Below are positions 37,083 to 45,354 of a stretch of 47,973 bases of DNA, one piece after another (position 1 is the first letter of the stretch; every line of letters begins with the position of its first letter). This DNA comes from a virus, in the IMG/VR virus record IMGVR_UViG_3300033979_000465, positions 1-47,973 of that record. One strand, written 5' to 3'. The notes under the pieces were generated by a model. That model was not told the DNA's origin, searched no databases, and was given only the letters and a program-made list of their open reading frames with translations. Both the position numbers and the translations under genes were made by a program.

Positions 37083-37763
37083 ATGAAATTCACCACCAAC
37101 TTTTTAATCCGTTGCCTCAAAAATCAAATCGCAGCCTGTCTCCGTGAAATTAAAAAAGGCGTTAAGTCCTATGCTGTAAGAATAAACGACCTCTACGACG
37201 AGCTAGAAGCAGCAGAAAATAAAATTCGTAAAGAAGTAATCGGCAAGGTAAACGCGCTGGCTACCATGACTCAAGTGCAGTGTTTCCGCTTCATTTACGC
37301 TTTTAAAACACTGGCTAAAATCACATCCAAGATTAAATTAATAGATGTTACACAAGTTCATTACAGCACTGGTGACGCTGAATATATCGTTACTTACAGC
37401 GAAAACGACACGCTGTATACTGCAACAGTAGACGCTGGTGAGTTGGCGCTATTGGTGAATGAAACAGGAGGATTCAATAAACATTTCTGCACACAAACAA
37501 TCATTAACGACGTAGTTTTACCCGCGCTACAACGTCAAGGATTTAATAAAGCTAAGGCAGTGCAGTTTGGATGGTATCCAGATTGCATTAACCTAAATCC
37601 TGCCAACTACTATGCAGGACTAGATTGTTGTTACATAGGCGTAACCGACAATAAATATTGGATGGGATTCGCAAAACGAGTGCAAGATATTGCGGACAAG
37701 CAATATTTCAGCAAGCTATCTGACCTTATCAACGCTATTAAATTCCAAATGAGTGCAATCTAA
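37083..37763 (+). CDS. Hypothetical protein, 226 aa
   Basis: A basic N-terminal helical region (KNQIAACLREIKKGVKSYAVR) and a Cys-containing beta core (DCINLNPANYYAGLDCCYIG; TVDAGELALLVNETGGF). ATG 37083, not the longer upstream frame which runs through the promoter. It overlaps the next gene by 1 base (TAATG). No family recognised. Confidence 0.7.
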   Translation: MKFTTNFLIRCLKNQIAACLREIKKGVKSYAVRINDLYDELEAAENKIRKEVIGKVNALATMTQVQCFRFIYAFKTLAKITSKIKLIDVTQVHYSTGDAEYIVTYSENDTLYTATVDAGELALLVNETGGFNKHFCTQTIINDVVLPALQRQGFNKAKAVQFGWYPDCINLNPANYYAGLDCCYIGVTDNKYWMGFAKRVQDIADKQYFSKLSDLINAIKFQMSAI

Positions 37764-38101
37764 TGGCTAAATCTAAAAATACTAAAAATAGCCCAAAATC
37801 AGAGCAAGGGGAGGCTCTAACTCCCCAACAGCAAGGGCAAATAGCAGACCAGAGACGGGCTGCTGAAACAGAAAAATTAAGAAACTTAGCGAGTAAGTTT
37901 CTTGTAGGCACGCGAGTAAGTCGCAGTGTGTGGGTAAAAGATGCGGCTAACCCGCTACTGTTGGTAAAAGGGTATAAATCAGGTACTATTGCTTTTAACA
38001 TGGTGTCCCACTCAGGATATCCAACATTGTTGGTTCTCTGGGATGGGGATAAAACACCAGTACCAGAACACCCGCCATTACTCACTATTGAGGATTGGTG
38101 A
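37763..38101 (+). CDS. Hypothetical protein, 112 aa
   Basis: A basic and Pro-rich protein (KSKNTKNSPKSEQGEALTPQ) with a small beta C-terminal region (GTIAFNMVSHSGYPTLLVLWDG) that reads like an SH3-type fold. It starts at the TAATG junction of the previous gene. Possibly a small nucleic-acid binder; inferred from composition. Confidence 0.6.
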   Translation: MAKSKNTKNSPKSEQGEALTPQQQGQIADQRRAAETEKLRNLASKFLVGTRVSRSVWVKDAANPLLLVKGYKSGTIAFNMVSHSGYPTLLVLWDGDKTPVPEHPPLLTIEDW

Positions 38102-38123
38102 AGCCTAGACCCAAGGCGATAAT

Positions 38124-38342
38124 ATGAAACTCATAGATTCTGAATCCTCTACCCTTGCGGTAGGGGATAAATTTAAAGTCGTCTCCGCAAATTCTAAAGA
38201 CGGCATACCCGACTATAGAGTAGGCGACTTGGCTCAAATCTCTGCAATAGCAGTTGATGGGGTCAAGATTTCCTATTTCTGTGAACCTTTATCAGAGTAC
38301 ACTTTACCCATACGTGCTACAAAGCACATCAAAAAAGTGTAG
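38124..38342 (+). CDS. Small hypothetical protein, 72 aa
   Basis: A mostly beta protein (VGDKFKVVSANSKDGIPDYR, VGDLAQISAIAVDGVKISYF) resembling a KOW-like or small beta barrel, but without the key motif. It is the third gene of the 37083 operon (22-base gap). No function assigned. Confidence 0.6.
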   Translation: MKLIDSESSTLAVGDKFKVVSANSKDGIPDYRVGDLAQISAIAVDGVKISYFCEPLSEYTLPIRATKHIKKV

Positions 38343-38397
38343 GTTTACATCATGTTTGCAATGTGATATCATGGTTATAATCTAATTCATAAACGGA

Positions 38398-38685
38398 ATG
38401 ACTATGACTTCATTTGCAAATTTAACAATGGTGTCCAGGATTTCATCTCCCAACGCACCTACAAAGCCACGCACTTATAATTTTGGCATACGTACCGAAA
38501 AAACACTAGAAAGATTCTGTAATTATCACAACCTCACTGATGAGGAAAAACAGCTTTTAAGGCTGACTGAAATTGACTGTTACCCGCTTAACCAGATAGC
38601 AGAAATACTGGGAGTAACCAGGCAATGCGTATTTCAGAAACGACGCAATCTGTACAGGCGAACGATTGAAAAACAAGCTAGTTAA
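38398..38685 (+). CDS. Sigma-region-4-like HTH protein, 95 aa
   Basis: The C-terminal half (LTDEEKQLLRLTEIDCYPLN, then QIAEILGVTRQCVFQKRRN) has the shape of sigma factor region 4, with the turn GVT and basic recognition helix. The N-terminus is a short variable region. It could act as a -35-binding sigma accessory or anti-sigma-like factor, a natural candidate for recognising the phage promoter families. A TATAAT at 38376 lies upstream but with no good -35. Terminator at 38692 follows. Confidence 0.68.
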   Translation: MTMTSFANLTMVSRISSPNAPTKPRTYNFGIRTEKTLERFCNYHNLTDEEKQLLRLTEIDCYPLNQIAEILGVTRQCVFQKRRNLYRRTIEKQAS

Positions 38686-38691
38686 CCAACA

Positions 38692-38715
38692 ACCCGCTTA
38701 AATGGCGGGTTTTTT
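38692..38715 (+). terminator. Rho-independent terminator
   Basis: ACCCGC, loop TTAAATG, GCGGGT and a T-tract. It ends the 37083-38685 operon and lies directly after the sigma-like gene. Confidence 0.82.
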
Positions 38716-38782
38716 AATGCCTGAAGCTGTTTGCATTCTAAAAATAGTCTCAAACCGTCAGAAATGGCGGGTTTTTATTATA

Positions 38783-38811
38783 TTGACATCTTACCTCTAA
38801 TTCCTTATAAT
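38783..38811 (+). promoter_or_regulatory. Promoter of the TTGACATCT family, best match
   Basis: TTGACA (38783-38788), 17 bases starting TCT, TATAAT (38806-38811). A perfect ATTCTAGAATC box starts 2 bases after the -10, covering the expected transcription start. Confidence 0.88.
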
Positions 38812-38812
38812 G

Positions 38813-38831
38813 ATTCTAGAATCAAAACAAG
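38813..38831 (+). promoter_or_regulatory. ATTCTAGAATC box at a transcription start
   Basis: ATTCTAGAATCAAAACAAG lies over the predicted start site, with AAGGA next to it as ribosome site for the ATG 38844. Confidence 0.72.
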
Positions 38832-38843
38832 GAATTAAATAAG

Positions 38844-40013
38844 ATGGTAGCTGAAATTAAAAAATTAGATAATGCAGTGGCAGTCCTCAAAAGTATGCCA
38901 GATGTACATTTTTACGAGCGTATAGGGTCACTGGTATACCATGCGTTAAATCAGTTTTACATCCCTACAGAAGAGGCAAAAGCAATATTTCAGGGGACTA
39001 TCTTGGAGGAGTTTATAGAAGCTCCTGAGTGGAATCAGGTAATCACTGCTTTCATGAGTGAGTGTAAGCGCATCCTTAACCCTGTTTATGAAGGGAAGTT
39101 AAAGTCATTCCCGCAAGAAATAAGCAAGGGAAGCGGGATGTTTTATATCGTCTTTTTTACTGGCAACGTGAAGGAAAAAGGTGATGAAACACGCTTTCAT
39201 GAGTGCGCTAAATTTATGACAGATGGTGAAGGCAATATTGTCTTGCTCAATTGTGATGAGCAATGGCAGATTAAGACCAGTGAGGAAATCAGCACTATTT
39301 GGCAACGATGCCAAATGTGGTCTAAAACCCAATTATCGAAGGCGTTAAACAGCGCATTAAAGAAGCACGGCTATAAATTTGGCAGTGGTGAAGGTAGTGG
39401 TACGAAACAAATTACTTTTTTGCCGATTGGCTTAACTGATGAGTTTTACAAGCTCAGAAGCATTGTTAAATCTCTAAATAATTCTAATATTTTCATTGCC
39501 CCTGTAATAGCAGGTAGCAGGGAAGACGCAGAGGAATATAAAAAGATTGTCACAGAGTCCTTTGAGGCTGAATTTATGGAGGGTAAGAAAGCATTGTTTG
39601 AATTATGTCTACATTTATATTCACAACAGAAAGAATGGGAAAATTATGTAAGGCTGGTTAGAAAACGGGATATAGAAACATTAAAGTTAACTCACATTGC
39701 CACAAGTACCCGCTATGGTCAGCAGCTAACAAGTAAACTACAAATCATCAATAACAATGCCTGTGACGCTGAATGGGAAGAAATTTGCAATGAGTGGGTA
39801 TACAGCGTGAAACCATGCCAGCGCGTGTACCCACAACGGGTATATAACATACAAAGTACCCTTAAAAATGCGCTAGATAAAATCAACAGCGCCGTACAAA
39901 CTCGGTACTTTGCTACGATTAAGGATGATATTAGTAAGGATATCCTAGTCACTGCCAAGATACTGGCTAAAGTCTCGGAACAAACGATTGACGATGTACT
40001 TAGGATTATTTAA
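38844..40013 (+). CDS. Hypothetical protein, 389 aa
   Basis: A soluble, mainly helical protein without known motif. Notable parts: an N-terminal helical region (AVAVLKSMPDVHFYERIGS), a beta middle (GMFYIVFFTGNVKEKGDETR), a Gly-rich spot (KFGSGEGSGTKQITFLPIGL), and a helical C-terminus with several Cys. Its neighbours are the RecT-like annealing protein and the MoxR/VWA pair, so a recombination or replication role is likely. It has a model early promoter and a box directly upstream. Confidence 0.72.
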   Translation: MVAEIKKLDNAVAVLKSMPDVHFYERIGSLVYHALNQFYIPTEEAKAIFQGTILEEFIEAPEWNQVITAFMSECKRILNPVYEGKLKSFPQEISKGSGMFYIVFFTGNVKEKGDETRFHECAKFMTDGEGNIVLLNCDEQWQIKTSEEISTIWQRCQMWSKTQLSKALNSALKKHGYKFGSGEGSGTKQITFLPIGLTDEFYKLRSIVKSLNNSNIFIAPVIAGSREDAEEYKKIVTESFEAEFMEGKKALFELCLHLYSQQKEWENYVRLVRKRDIETLKLTHIATSTRYGQQLTSKLQIINNNACDAEWEEICNEWVYSVKPCQRVYPQRVYNIQSTLKNALDKINSAVQTRYFATIKDDISKDILVTAKILAKVSEQTIDDVLRII

Positions 40014-40025
40014 TTTTTAAGTCAA

Positions 40026-40044
40026 ATTCTAGAATCAGAACAAG
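40026..40044 (+). promoter_or_regulatory. ATTCTAGAATC box after a gene
   Basis: ATTCTAGAATCAGAACAAG lies between the stop of the 38844 gene and a terminator; same order (box, terminator, promoter) occurs elsewhere. Confidence 0.6.
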
Positions 40045-40070
40045 CCCCGTTAAGGGGTTTTTATTTTTTT
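40045..40070 (+). terminator. Rho-independent terminator
   Basis: CCCC, loop GTTAA, GGGG then TTTTT and a further T-run. It precedes the RecT-like gene's promoter. Confidence 0.85.
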
Positions 40071-40081
40071 TATTTTGGGTA

Positions 40082-40110
40082 TTGACATCTAGTAAGTTAA
40101 GTGTCATTAT
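40082..40110 (+). promoter_or_regulatory. Promoter of the TTGACATCT family
   Basis: TTGACATCT (40082), 17 bases, CATTAT (40105-40110), with ACAAGG as a weak relic of the box before the RecT-like start. Confidence 0.75.
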
Positions 40111-40136
40111 ATAGAAAGTTACACAAGGAATTAATT

Positions 40137-41111
40137 ATGCAAGCTCAATCAAATAACTCTCAGTTAGCAGTCGTTAAACCCGCACAGTCAACAGCAGTTG
40201 TGACAAAAACTCCATCTTTGATAAACAATCTTGATGATATTGCAAGAGTATCTGAATTGCTTGCAAAGTCTGGTTTTTTTGAAGATGCTAAAACTGCTGC
40301 ACAATGCGGAGTTAAGGTGTTAGCGGGTTTGGAAATGGGATTTAAGGCTTTCCAGTCAATGACTGGTATTCATATTATTAAAGGCAAGCCTACTGTTGGT
40401 GCTGGTCTAATGGCTGCTAAAATTCGCGGTAGTGGCAAATATGATTATGAAGTTTTAGAGCAATCAGACTCTATTTGTAGAATAGCTATCTTTGAGGCAA
40501 TTTTTAAGCAGGATGTTGTAGACCTCAAACGGCAACTAATCAGAGGCGTTGTAGACAAAGCTAGATATGATGCGGCTATTGAAGTAATCGCACTTGGCGT
40601 GAGTGTTTTCACTAAAGAAGATGCCCAAAAAGCAGGTACTCAAAACATGGGTAAGTTCCCAAAAAATATGCTATTTGCCCGTTGTGTCAGCAACGCTGTT
40701 AAATTTCATTGCCCCGACGTATTTGATTGTAGTGTATATGTTCCCGAAGAAATGGGCGTTGAAGTTGACGACGACGGCAATATTTTAAGCTATGAGCCGT
40801 ATAGCCCAAAAGAAAAAGAATTTCAAAAACTGATTGAACAGCAGCCAACACAGCCCAAACCACAGCCGCAGCAACCATCGGAAATTGACCAGCTAAGAAT
40901 GCAACTAAAATCAACAGTAGAAAGTAAAGGATGGGTTCTGAACGACGTTGCACCCTGGATTAAAGAACAGTGTCAGACACGCTATAACAAGCCAAATACA
41001 TCGGCTTGTACACCAGAGGAATTACGGGATTTAATCCAGTTTATCGCATCCTACGAACCACCACAGCAAGAACCTGTAGACGTTGACATAGATTTTGACA
41101 ACACGCTATAA
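40137..41111 (+). CDS. RecT-like single-strand annealing protein, 324 aa
   Basis: Residues about 40-140 have the pattern of distant RecT-type annealing proteins carried by phages and plasmids: AAQCGVKVLAGLEMGFKAFQ, MTGIHIIKGKPTVGAGLMAA, and a C-R-I-type strand. The C-terminal third is a Pro/Gln-rich linker (PTQPKPQPQQPSEIDQ) and a separate acidic helix tail. Annealing proteins pair single-stranded DNA for recombination or end repair. A partner exonuclease is not seen. Start ATG 40137 has AAGGAA as ribosome site. The promoter is of the TTGACATCT family. Confidence 0.72.
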   Translation: MQAQSNNSQLAVVKPAQSTAVVTKTPSLINNLDDIARVSELLAKSGFFEDAKTAAQCGVKVLAGLEMGFKAFQSMTGIHIIKGKPTVGAGLMAAKIRGSGKYDYEVLEQSDSICRIAIFEAIFKQDVVDLKRQLIRGVVDKARYDAAIEVIALGVSVFTKEDAQKAGTQNMGKFPKNMLFARCVSNAVKFHCPDVFDCSVYVPEEMGVEVDDDGNILSYEPYSPKEKEFQKLIEQQPTQPKPQPQQPSEIDQLRMQLKSTVESKGWVLNDVAPWIKEQCQTRYNKPNTSACTPEELRDLIQFIASYEPPQQEPVDVDIDFDNTL

Positions 41112-41131
41112 CTTAAAAGCATAGATTTTTA

Positions 41132-41154
41132 AGACCCGTCACAGGGTCTTTTTT
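41132..41154 (+). terminator. Rho-independent terminator
   Basis: AGACCC, loop GTCACA, GGGTCT, T-tract. It separates the RecT-like and MoxR units. Confidence 0.85.
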
Positions 41155-41169
41155 ATTGCCAACACACTA

Positions 41170-41218
41170 TTGACATCTGGCAAGATAAAAGTTATTGTGA
41201 TTTTAGAACGTAAACAAC
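41170..41218 (+). promoter_or_regulatory. Promoter of the TTGACATCT family with downstream box
   Basis: TTGACATCT (41170), 17 bases, TATTGT (41193-41198), then ATTTTAGAACGTAAACAAC (41200-41218). The box starts 2 bases after the -10, as at 38813. Confidence 0.8.
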
Positions 41219-41231
41219 AGAGGTCAATGTG

Positions 41232-42410
41232 ATGGGCTGTAAAATCATTGATTCAATGAAATATGTTAAAAGCCGTGTGTATAAATCTGATGTATTGGTA
41301 GATTTAAGCTATGCGTGTATGATTGCTAGATTGCCTGTGCTGATGATTGGTAATCCAGGAACAGGTAAATCGCATACCAGTAAAATCATTGCGGGTATGT
41401 TTGGTAAACGCGATGAGGACTGGTTTTATCAATCAATCACCGCTAAAACTTCACCTGAAAAGTTGTTTGGTGGTTTAATCGCTGAAAAGATGTTGCAAGG
41501 GATTGAGGAATATAATCTTGCCGTAGGCGCAGCTTCTAAAGTAGGTAACATTTTTGATGAGTTGTATAAAAGTCAGCACCCCGCTATGATGAATGCTCTA
41601 CTTAATTACTTTGACGAGCAGCCCACTATTTTTAGCGGTGGACGCAACGTAACACCCGATTGGCACTGGTGTTTTAACACAACCAACTTTGAAGATTTAC
41701 CCGAAGATTTACGTTTTTGCCCTTTATGGGACAGACAAGGTGCTAAGTTTCAAGTAAAGGATCTAAATGACGTTGAATCCAAAAAAGCTTTGATTATGTG
41801 CATGAAACAGGATAAAACACCTGCAACAGCACCTACCTTATCCATTGCCGACCTTGAATTGGCACGGAAAACAGCAATGGCAATTGAGGTAACAGGGGAA
41901 ATAATTGATTTATTCTATGAAAAGGTGCTACCAATCCTCAAAAAACATTGCTACATCAGCCAACGGAAAATTAACTCCCTATTCATAGGCAAACCCGGAC
42001 ACCCTAGTATTTTACAAAGCATTGCTTATATAAGCGGTGGCGTAATGAGTGATGAGGTATTGCGCTATGTACCTTATTTTTGCTGGCAAGATGTCAGCAG
42101 CTACGATAAAGTAATTGATGAGGTTGCCAAAACTATTGTATCTCCAGTGATTAGCACTTATAGGGAAATTATCAGCAATGTAGAGGATATGATAGAAAAT
42201 GTAGTAGCCAAAAAGTATAGCCACATAGAAGCTATACAACAGCAAAAATTTCTTACAGACAGCATCACGGCGAGATTATCCGCTTATGATGACAACCAAA
42301 AGAAAAAAGCCCAACCGCTAAGGCTGCAATTAGGAAAGCTAGTAAAAACACTTAACGCAGAGATTGATAACCTAGCGCCCAAAACAACCCTAGATAATAT
42401 GGAATTTTAA
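41232..42410 (+). CDS. RavA-like MoxR-family AAA+ ATPase, 392 aa
   Basis: AAA+ ATPase of the MoxR group: Walker A GNPGTGKS at residues 40-47, Walker B-like NIFDE at 106-110, SPEKLFGG before it, a sensor-type FNTTN, then a winged C-terminal region. The whole resembles E. coli RavA (MoxR class with VWA partner) in order, except for a short N-terminus. The next gene encodes a VWA-domain protein, as RavA and ViaA are paired. In cells such pairs remodel protein complexes; the phage target is not known. ATG 41232 follows a box and AGAGG. Confidence 0.83.
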   Translation: MGCKIIDSMKYVKSRVYKSDVLVDLSYACMIARLPVLMIGNPGTGKSHTSKIIAGMFGKRDEDWFYQSITAKTSPEKLFGGLIAEKMLQGIEEYNLAVGAASKVGNIFDELYKSQHPAMMNALLNYFDEQPTIFSGGRNVTPDWHWCFNTTNFEDLPEDLRFCPLWDRQGAKFQVKDLNDVESKKALIMCMKQDKTPATAPTLSIADLELARKTAMAIEVTGEIIDLFYEKVLPILKKHCYISQRKINSLFIGKPGHPSILQSIAYISGGVMSDEVLRYVPYFCWQDVSSYDKVIDEVAKTIVSPVISTYREIISNVEDMIENVVAKKYSHIEAIQQQKFLTDSITARLSAYDDNQKKKAQPLRLQLGKLVKTLNAEIDNLAPKTTLDNMEF

Positions 42411-42415
42411 TACTA

Positions 42416-42456
42416 TTGACATCTAGCTGATTAGGGGATATCTTGGCAGGTATCCC
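42416..42456 (+). promoter_or_regulatory. Promoter of the TTGACATCT family with an inverted repeat
   Basis: TTGACATCT (42416), 17 bases, TATCTT (42439-42444). GGGATA/TATCCC (42435-42456) spans the -10 and could be an operator. A TCCTAGAATC half-box precedes the ATG 42481. Confidence 0.7.
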
Positions 42457-42480
42457 TTATTTTGTTTTAATCCTAGAATC

Positions 42481-43779
42481 ATGTTAAGTAAAGAATATGT
42501 CAAGGCGGTTTCTGATTATTTGTTTTCCTGTGAGGTAGACAAAGCTGTTTATAGCTCTGTCTACTTTGGTGAAGTTGATTCTGAGCTAACAGGTAATGTT
42601 GCAGCATTGGTAAAATCTGCTGTTGATATCCTTCCCAGCTATTGCCGATATGACCTTAATTTTTCCTACACTTACACACTACAGTTACAGCGTGCGGTAA
42701 ACGATGCTGTGATTGCCGATGAAATAGCCAAGGAACAGGGAGAAAAACCCAAAACGGGTAAACCTACTAAAACAGCAAAAACACCCCAGGAAGAGGCAGA
42801 AAAAGCGTTAAAAGACGCGATGGGACAACATGGGATGGAACAGCACCCTGATGGACTCAAACATCAAGAGGAAATTAATAAAGAAGCTGAAGAATTAATG
42901 ATTGGTGGCTTAAATGCCAATGGTGATGAAACGCCTGTAGAGGTTGCCTACAAGATTAAAAATATTAATACGTCGTTAAAGCGGATTCAGAAAACATTAC
43001 GCAATGTATCAGCCGTCAGTGAATCATTGATTAGAGGTTTACAGCAGGTCAAAAGCGAGTGGAGTGAAACAGGCTATGATTACGGCAGGGATTTAGCACT
43101 GATGGATGCCAGTGAGTTCTCGTTATTAGGTAGTGAGCAAACTAAACAGCTATGGCTGCTTAAATATGCCAAGGGTGAGTTGTTGCAAGAATCTAGTCAA
43201 GATAAAAAGGGCTTAGGTGATTTAATAATTGCAGTGGATACAAGCGGGTCTACTTGTGGCAGAGCATATCACGGTAATTCAGTGATTGATATCGAGATGG
43301 GCATTGCATTGGCAATGAGTAAGTTAGCAATTAAGAATAAATGCAAGGTTAAATTTTGCTTTCACACAGTAAAAACATGGGGGCATAGTGAAGGCTTTAT
43401 GAGAAGCAATGCACAATTAAATAAATATTTTGCAGAAAAGTTAATGGGTGGCAGACTATCAACTGGTGACAACAACTTTGAACAGGTGTTAATCGAATTA
43501 TTTGAACCATTGCAAGGTATCCACGCCGGAAAGCGTAAACCGGGCGTAATATTTATTACCGATGGGTATGATCACGAATTTAACGGTGCTAATAGCACAC
43601 ACCAGTTAATTGCAGATATTAAAAAACAGACGGGAATCAAATTATATTCCTATTTCATCAGCAATGAAGACCCCAGAAGATACAGCGATGGAATTTTGAA
43701 AGTTTCCGACCATAATTACTGGATTGATACAAGCAAGCCTATTGATGGGCAAATCGAGAATTTTACAGAGCTTTTTTAA
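42481..43779 (+). CDS. VWA-domain protein (ViaA-like), 432 aa
   Basis: A C-terminal von Willebrand factor A domain with an intact metal site: D253-T-S-G-S257 (DTSGS), the Thr of TGDNNFEQV and D361 of FITDGYD. The N-terminal 240 residues are helical, with a charged Lys/Glu-rich linker (KTGKPTKTAKTPQEEAEKAL). Paired with the MoxR ATPase next to it, as ViaA with RavA. VWA domains bind protein partners through a metal. The target is unknown. Separate promoter, and one unit per gene in spite of the pairing. Confidence 0.82.
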   Translation: MLSKEYVKAVSDYLFSCEVDKAVYSSVYFGEVDSELTGNVAALVKSAVDILPSYCRYDLNFSYTYTLQLQRAVNDAVIADEIAKEQGEKPKTGKPTKTAKTPQEEAEKALKDAMGQHGMEQHPDGLKHQEEINKEAEELMIGGLNANGDETPVEVAYKIKNINTSLKRIQKTLRNVSAVSESLIRGLQQVKSEWSETGYDYGRDLALMDASEFSLLGSEQTKQLWLLKYAKGELLQESSQDKKGLGDLIIAVDTSGSTCGRAYHGNSVIDIEMGIALAMSKLAIKNKCKVKFCFHTVKTWGHSEGFMRSNAQLNKYFAEKLMGGRLSTGDNNFEQVLIELFEPLQGIHAGKRKPGVIFITDGYDHEFNGANSTHQLIADIKKQTGIKLYSYFISNEDPRRYSDGILKVSDHNYWIDTSKPIDGQIENFTELF

Positions 43780-43786
43780 CAGCAAT

Positions 43787-43815
43787 AAGGATAAATGCGC
43801 TTGACATTTATCCTT
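43787..43815 (+). promoter_or_regulatory. 11-bp inverted repeat before the ParB-like gene
   Basis: AAGGATAAATG (43787-43797) and CATTTATCCTT (43805-43815) form a perfect inverted repeat. TTGACA (43801) within it starts a promoter-like unit (CACAAT after 17). It may be an operator or a terminator for the VWA gene. Confidence 0.55.
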
Positions 43816-43857
43816 CATTCAATCACAATCAATAAAGAACTAAAAGGAAGAAAAATA

Positions 43858-45234
43858 ATGACAGTAGCAACAAAACCCCGTTATGGAGTAGGTGAAACCG
43901 TCGGTATTCATGTTGACGATTTGAACTTTGGCTTAAACGCTCGCTATGGGTGGGGCAATGGCAATATTTTAGAAGCCTACAAAGCCAAAAACGAAGCGTT
44001 AAAACAGAAGATTGAGGAATGGGGATTTAGGAAAGCTCACGCTGTAGAGGCTTATTATGATGAAGGCAAGTTGACAGTAAAACACGGAAACCGCAGGACA
44101 TTTGCCGCTAAATGGATTCATGATGAAGACCCCGACGCAGTAATTGCTTGGGATTTGCCAGCGGGTGAAATCTGGGTGACAATTGTTGAAAAACCCAGTA
44201 GTGTAATTGAGCTATTAAACGAGCAGGTGGCTGACAATGAACAGTTAGCTGCTACTAAGCTTGACACTTTAATGGTTTATCAAGCGCGTGTAGATGAACT
44301 CATTAAAAGCGGCGAAGTTAAAACCGCCAACAATGCTGTTAAGTTAATCGCTAAACAAGATTTTAAGGGTAAGGCTGCAAGCATTGTAGAACTGGGTAAA
44401 GCTGCAAGCATTGATGAGGCTTATAAGCACCTTAAAAAAGAGTTGTCAGCCTATGAAGCTAACCTCAAGAAAGATTTGAGGGTAATGACTCTTTCCCCAC
44501 AAGTTTTAAGTTGGCTACAAGAATCTTACCTTGATGCCTGTGATATTAAACTTAGCTTTGGCAAAATCAATGAATTATTGAACACCTACGGAGAAAAAGC
44601 CGACTTGCTGCTTAAAGAGGCGCTGCAAGAAGTCACTCTAGAGCCACGTGAGGAATACAGCCAGAATCAATATTTGTCCTCTAAATGGCTTGAGAATTTA
44701 GCTAAAAAATTAGGGTTAGATGAGGAAGAAAAACCAGTTAAAAACCCCCAAAAACCCGCACCTGTAACTACATCCAGCGATGATACTGACGAGGAAAAAG
44801 AAGAATTAACACTAGAATCCCAAGTAGAGGAACAGGAAGAGGTAGGCGCAGAAGAAAAATCCAAAAATGCAAAAACTGGCAATATTCAAACACGCGCTAA
44901 AAAAGCCCGTGATTATTATTTCTTACAAGCTCAAAAGCTATTAGATAGCAATGTAGGATTGATGCTAGTTGATGCAACGTTGAAGCCCTTAGAAGATGGC
45001 TTGACGGAGTTCAGTGTTATTATCCCGACAACAGAAACAGCTAAAGAGTTTCAATCTTTTATTGATAACATTGCGGCAGCATTAGGCAACGCTGAAGCAA
45101 TTGCCAAGCTAGAAGCAATCAATCCAAAACCTGTAGCACCTGAACCAGCAGCAGAAGAAACCGAGCCAAAGCAGCAGGAAGCAACCACGGCTAATCCATT
45201 AGATGATGTAGATTTGGGAGATATTGAATACTAG
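43858..45234 (+). CDS. ParB-like nuclease/partition-domain protein, 458 aa
   Basis: The N-terminal 200 residues follow the ParB/Srx pattern: LTVKHGNRRTFAAKWIHDED (a G-x-RR-x-x-A motif), then VADNEQLAATKLDTLMVYQA and NNAVKLIAKQDFKGKAASIVELGKAAS (helix-turn-helix type). Central coiled coil; acidic, Lys/Glu-rich linker (EEEKPVKNPQKPAPVTTSS) and a C-terminal alpha/beta region. No ParA gene is visible. It may control replication or segregation, or bind the phage operator repeats. AAGGAAG before ATG 43858 decides the start. Confidence 0.62.
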   Translation: MTVATKPRYGVGETVGIHVDDLNFGLNARYGWGNGNILEAYKAKNEALKQKIEEWGFRKAHAVEAYYDEGKLTVKHGNRRTFAAKWIHDEDPDAVIAWDLPAGEIWVTIVEKPSSVIELLNEQVADNEQLAATKLDTLMVYQARVDELIKSGEVKTANNAVKLIAKQDFKGKAASIVELGKAASIDEAYKHLKKELSAYEANLKKDLRVMTLSPQVLSWLQESYLDACDIKLSFGKINELLNTYGEKADLLLKEALQEVTLEPREEYSQNQYLSSKWLENLAKKLGLDEEEKPVKNPQKPAPVTTSSDDTDEEKEELTLESQVEEQEEVGAEEKSKNAKTGNIQTRAKKARDYYFLQAQKLLDSNVGLMLVDATLKPLEDGLTEFSVIIPTTETAKEFQSFIDNIAAALGNAEAIAKLEAINPKPVAPEPAAEETEPKQQEATTANPLDDVDLGDIEY

Positions 45235-45242
45235 ATGTTTTA

Positions 45243-45261
45243 ATTCTAGAACCAAAACAAG
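45243..45261 (+). promoter_or_regulatory. ATTCTAGAACC box
   Basis: ATTCTAGAACCAAAACAAG follows the ParB-like gene's stop at 8 bases and precedes the next promoter. Confidence 0.6.
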
Positions 45262-45275
45262 TCAAATATTGGCTA

Positions 45276-45318
45276 TTGACATCTAACCCTTGTAAGTGCT
45301 ACAGTGTGGCTGTATACT
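45276..45318 (+). promoter_or_regulatory. Double promoter before the primase-helicase gene
   Basis: TTGACATCT (45276) with CTACAG after 17 bases; TTGTAA (45290), 17 bases, TATACT (45313-45318) overlaps it. Either may be used for the gene at 45355. Confidence 0.65.
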
Positions 45319-45354
45319 AGCAATTACAAGGGTTTCGCTGTGTGAGTAAATCTT

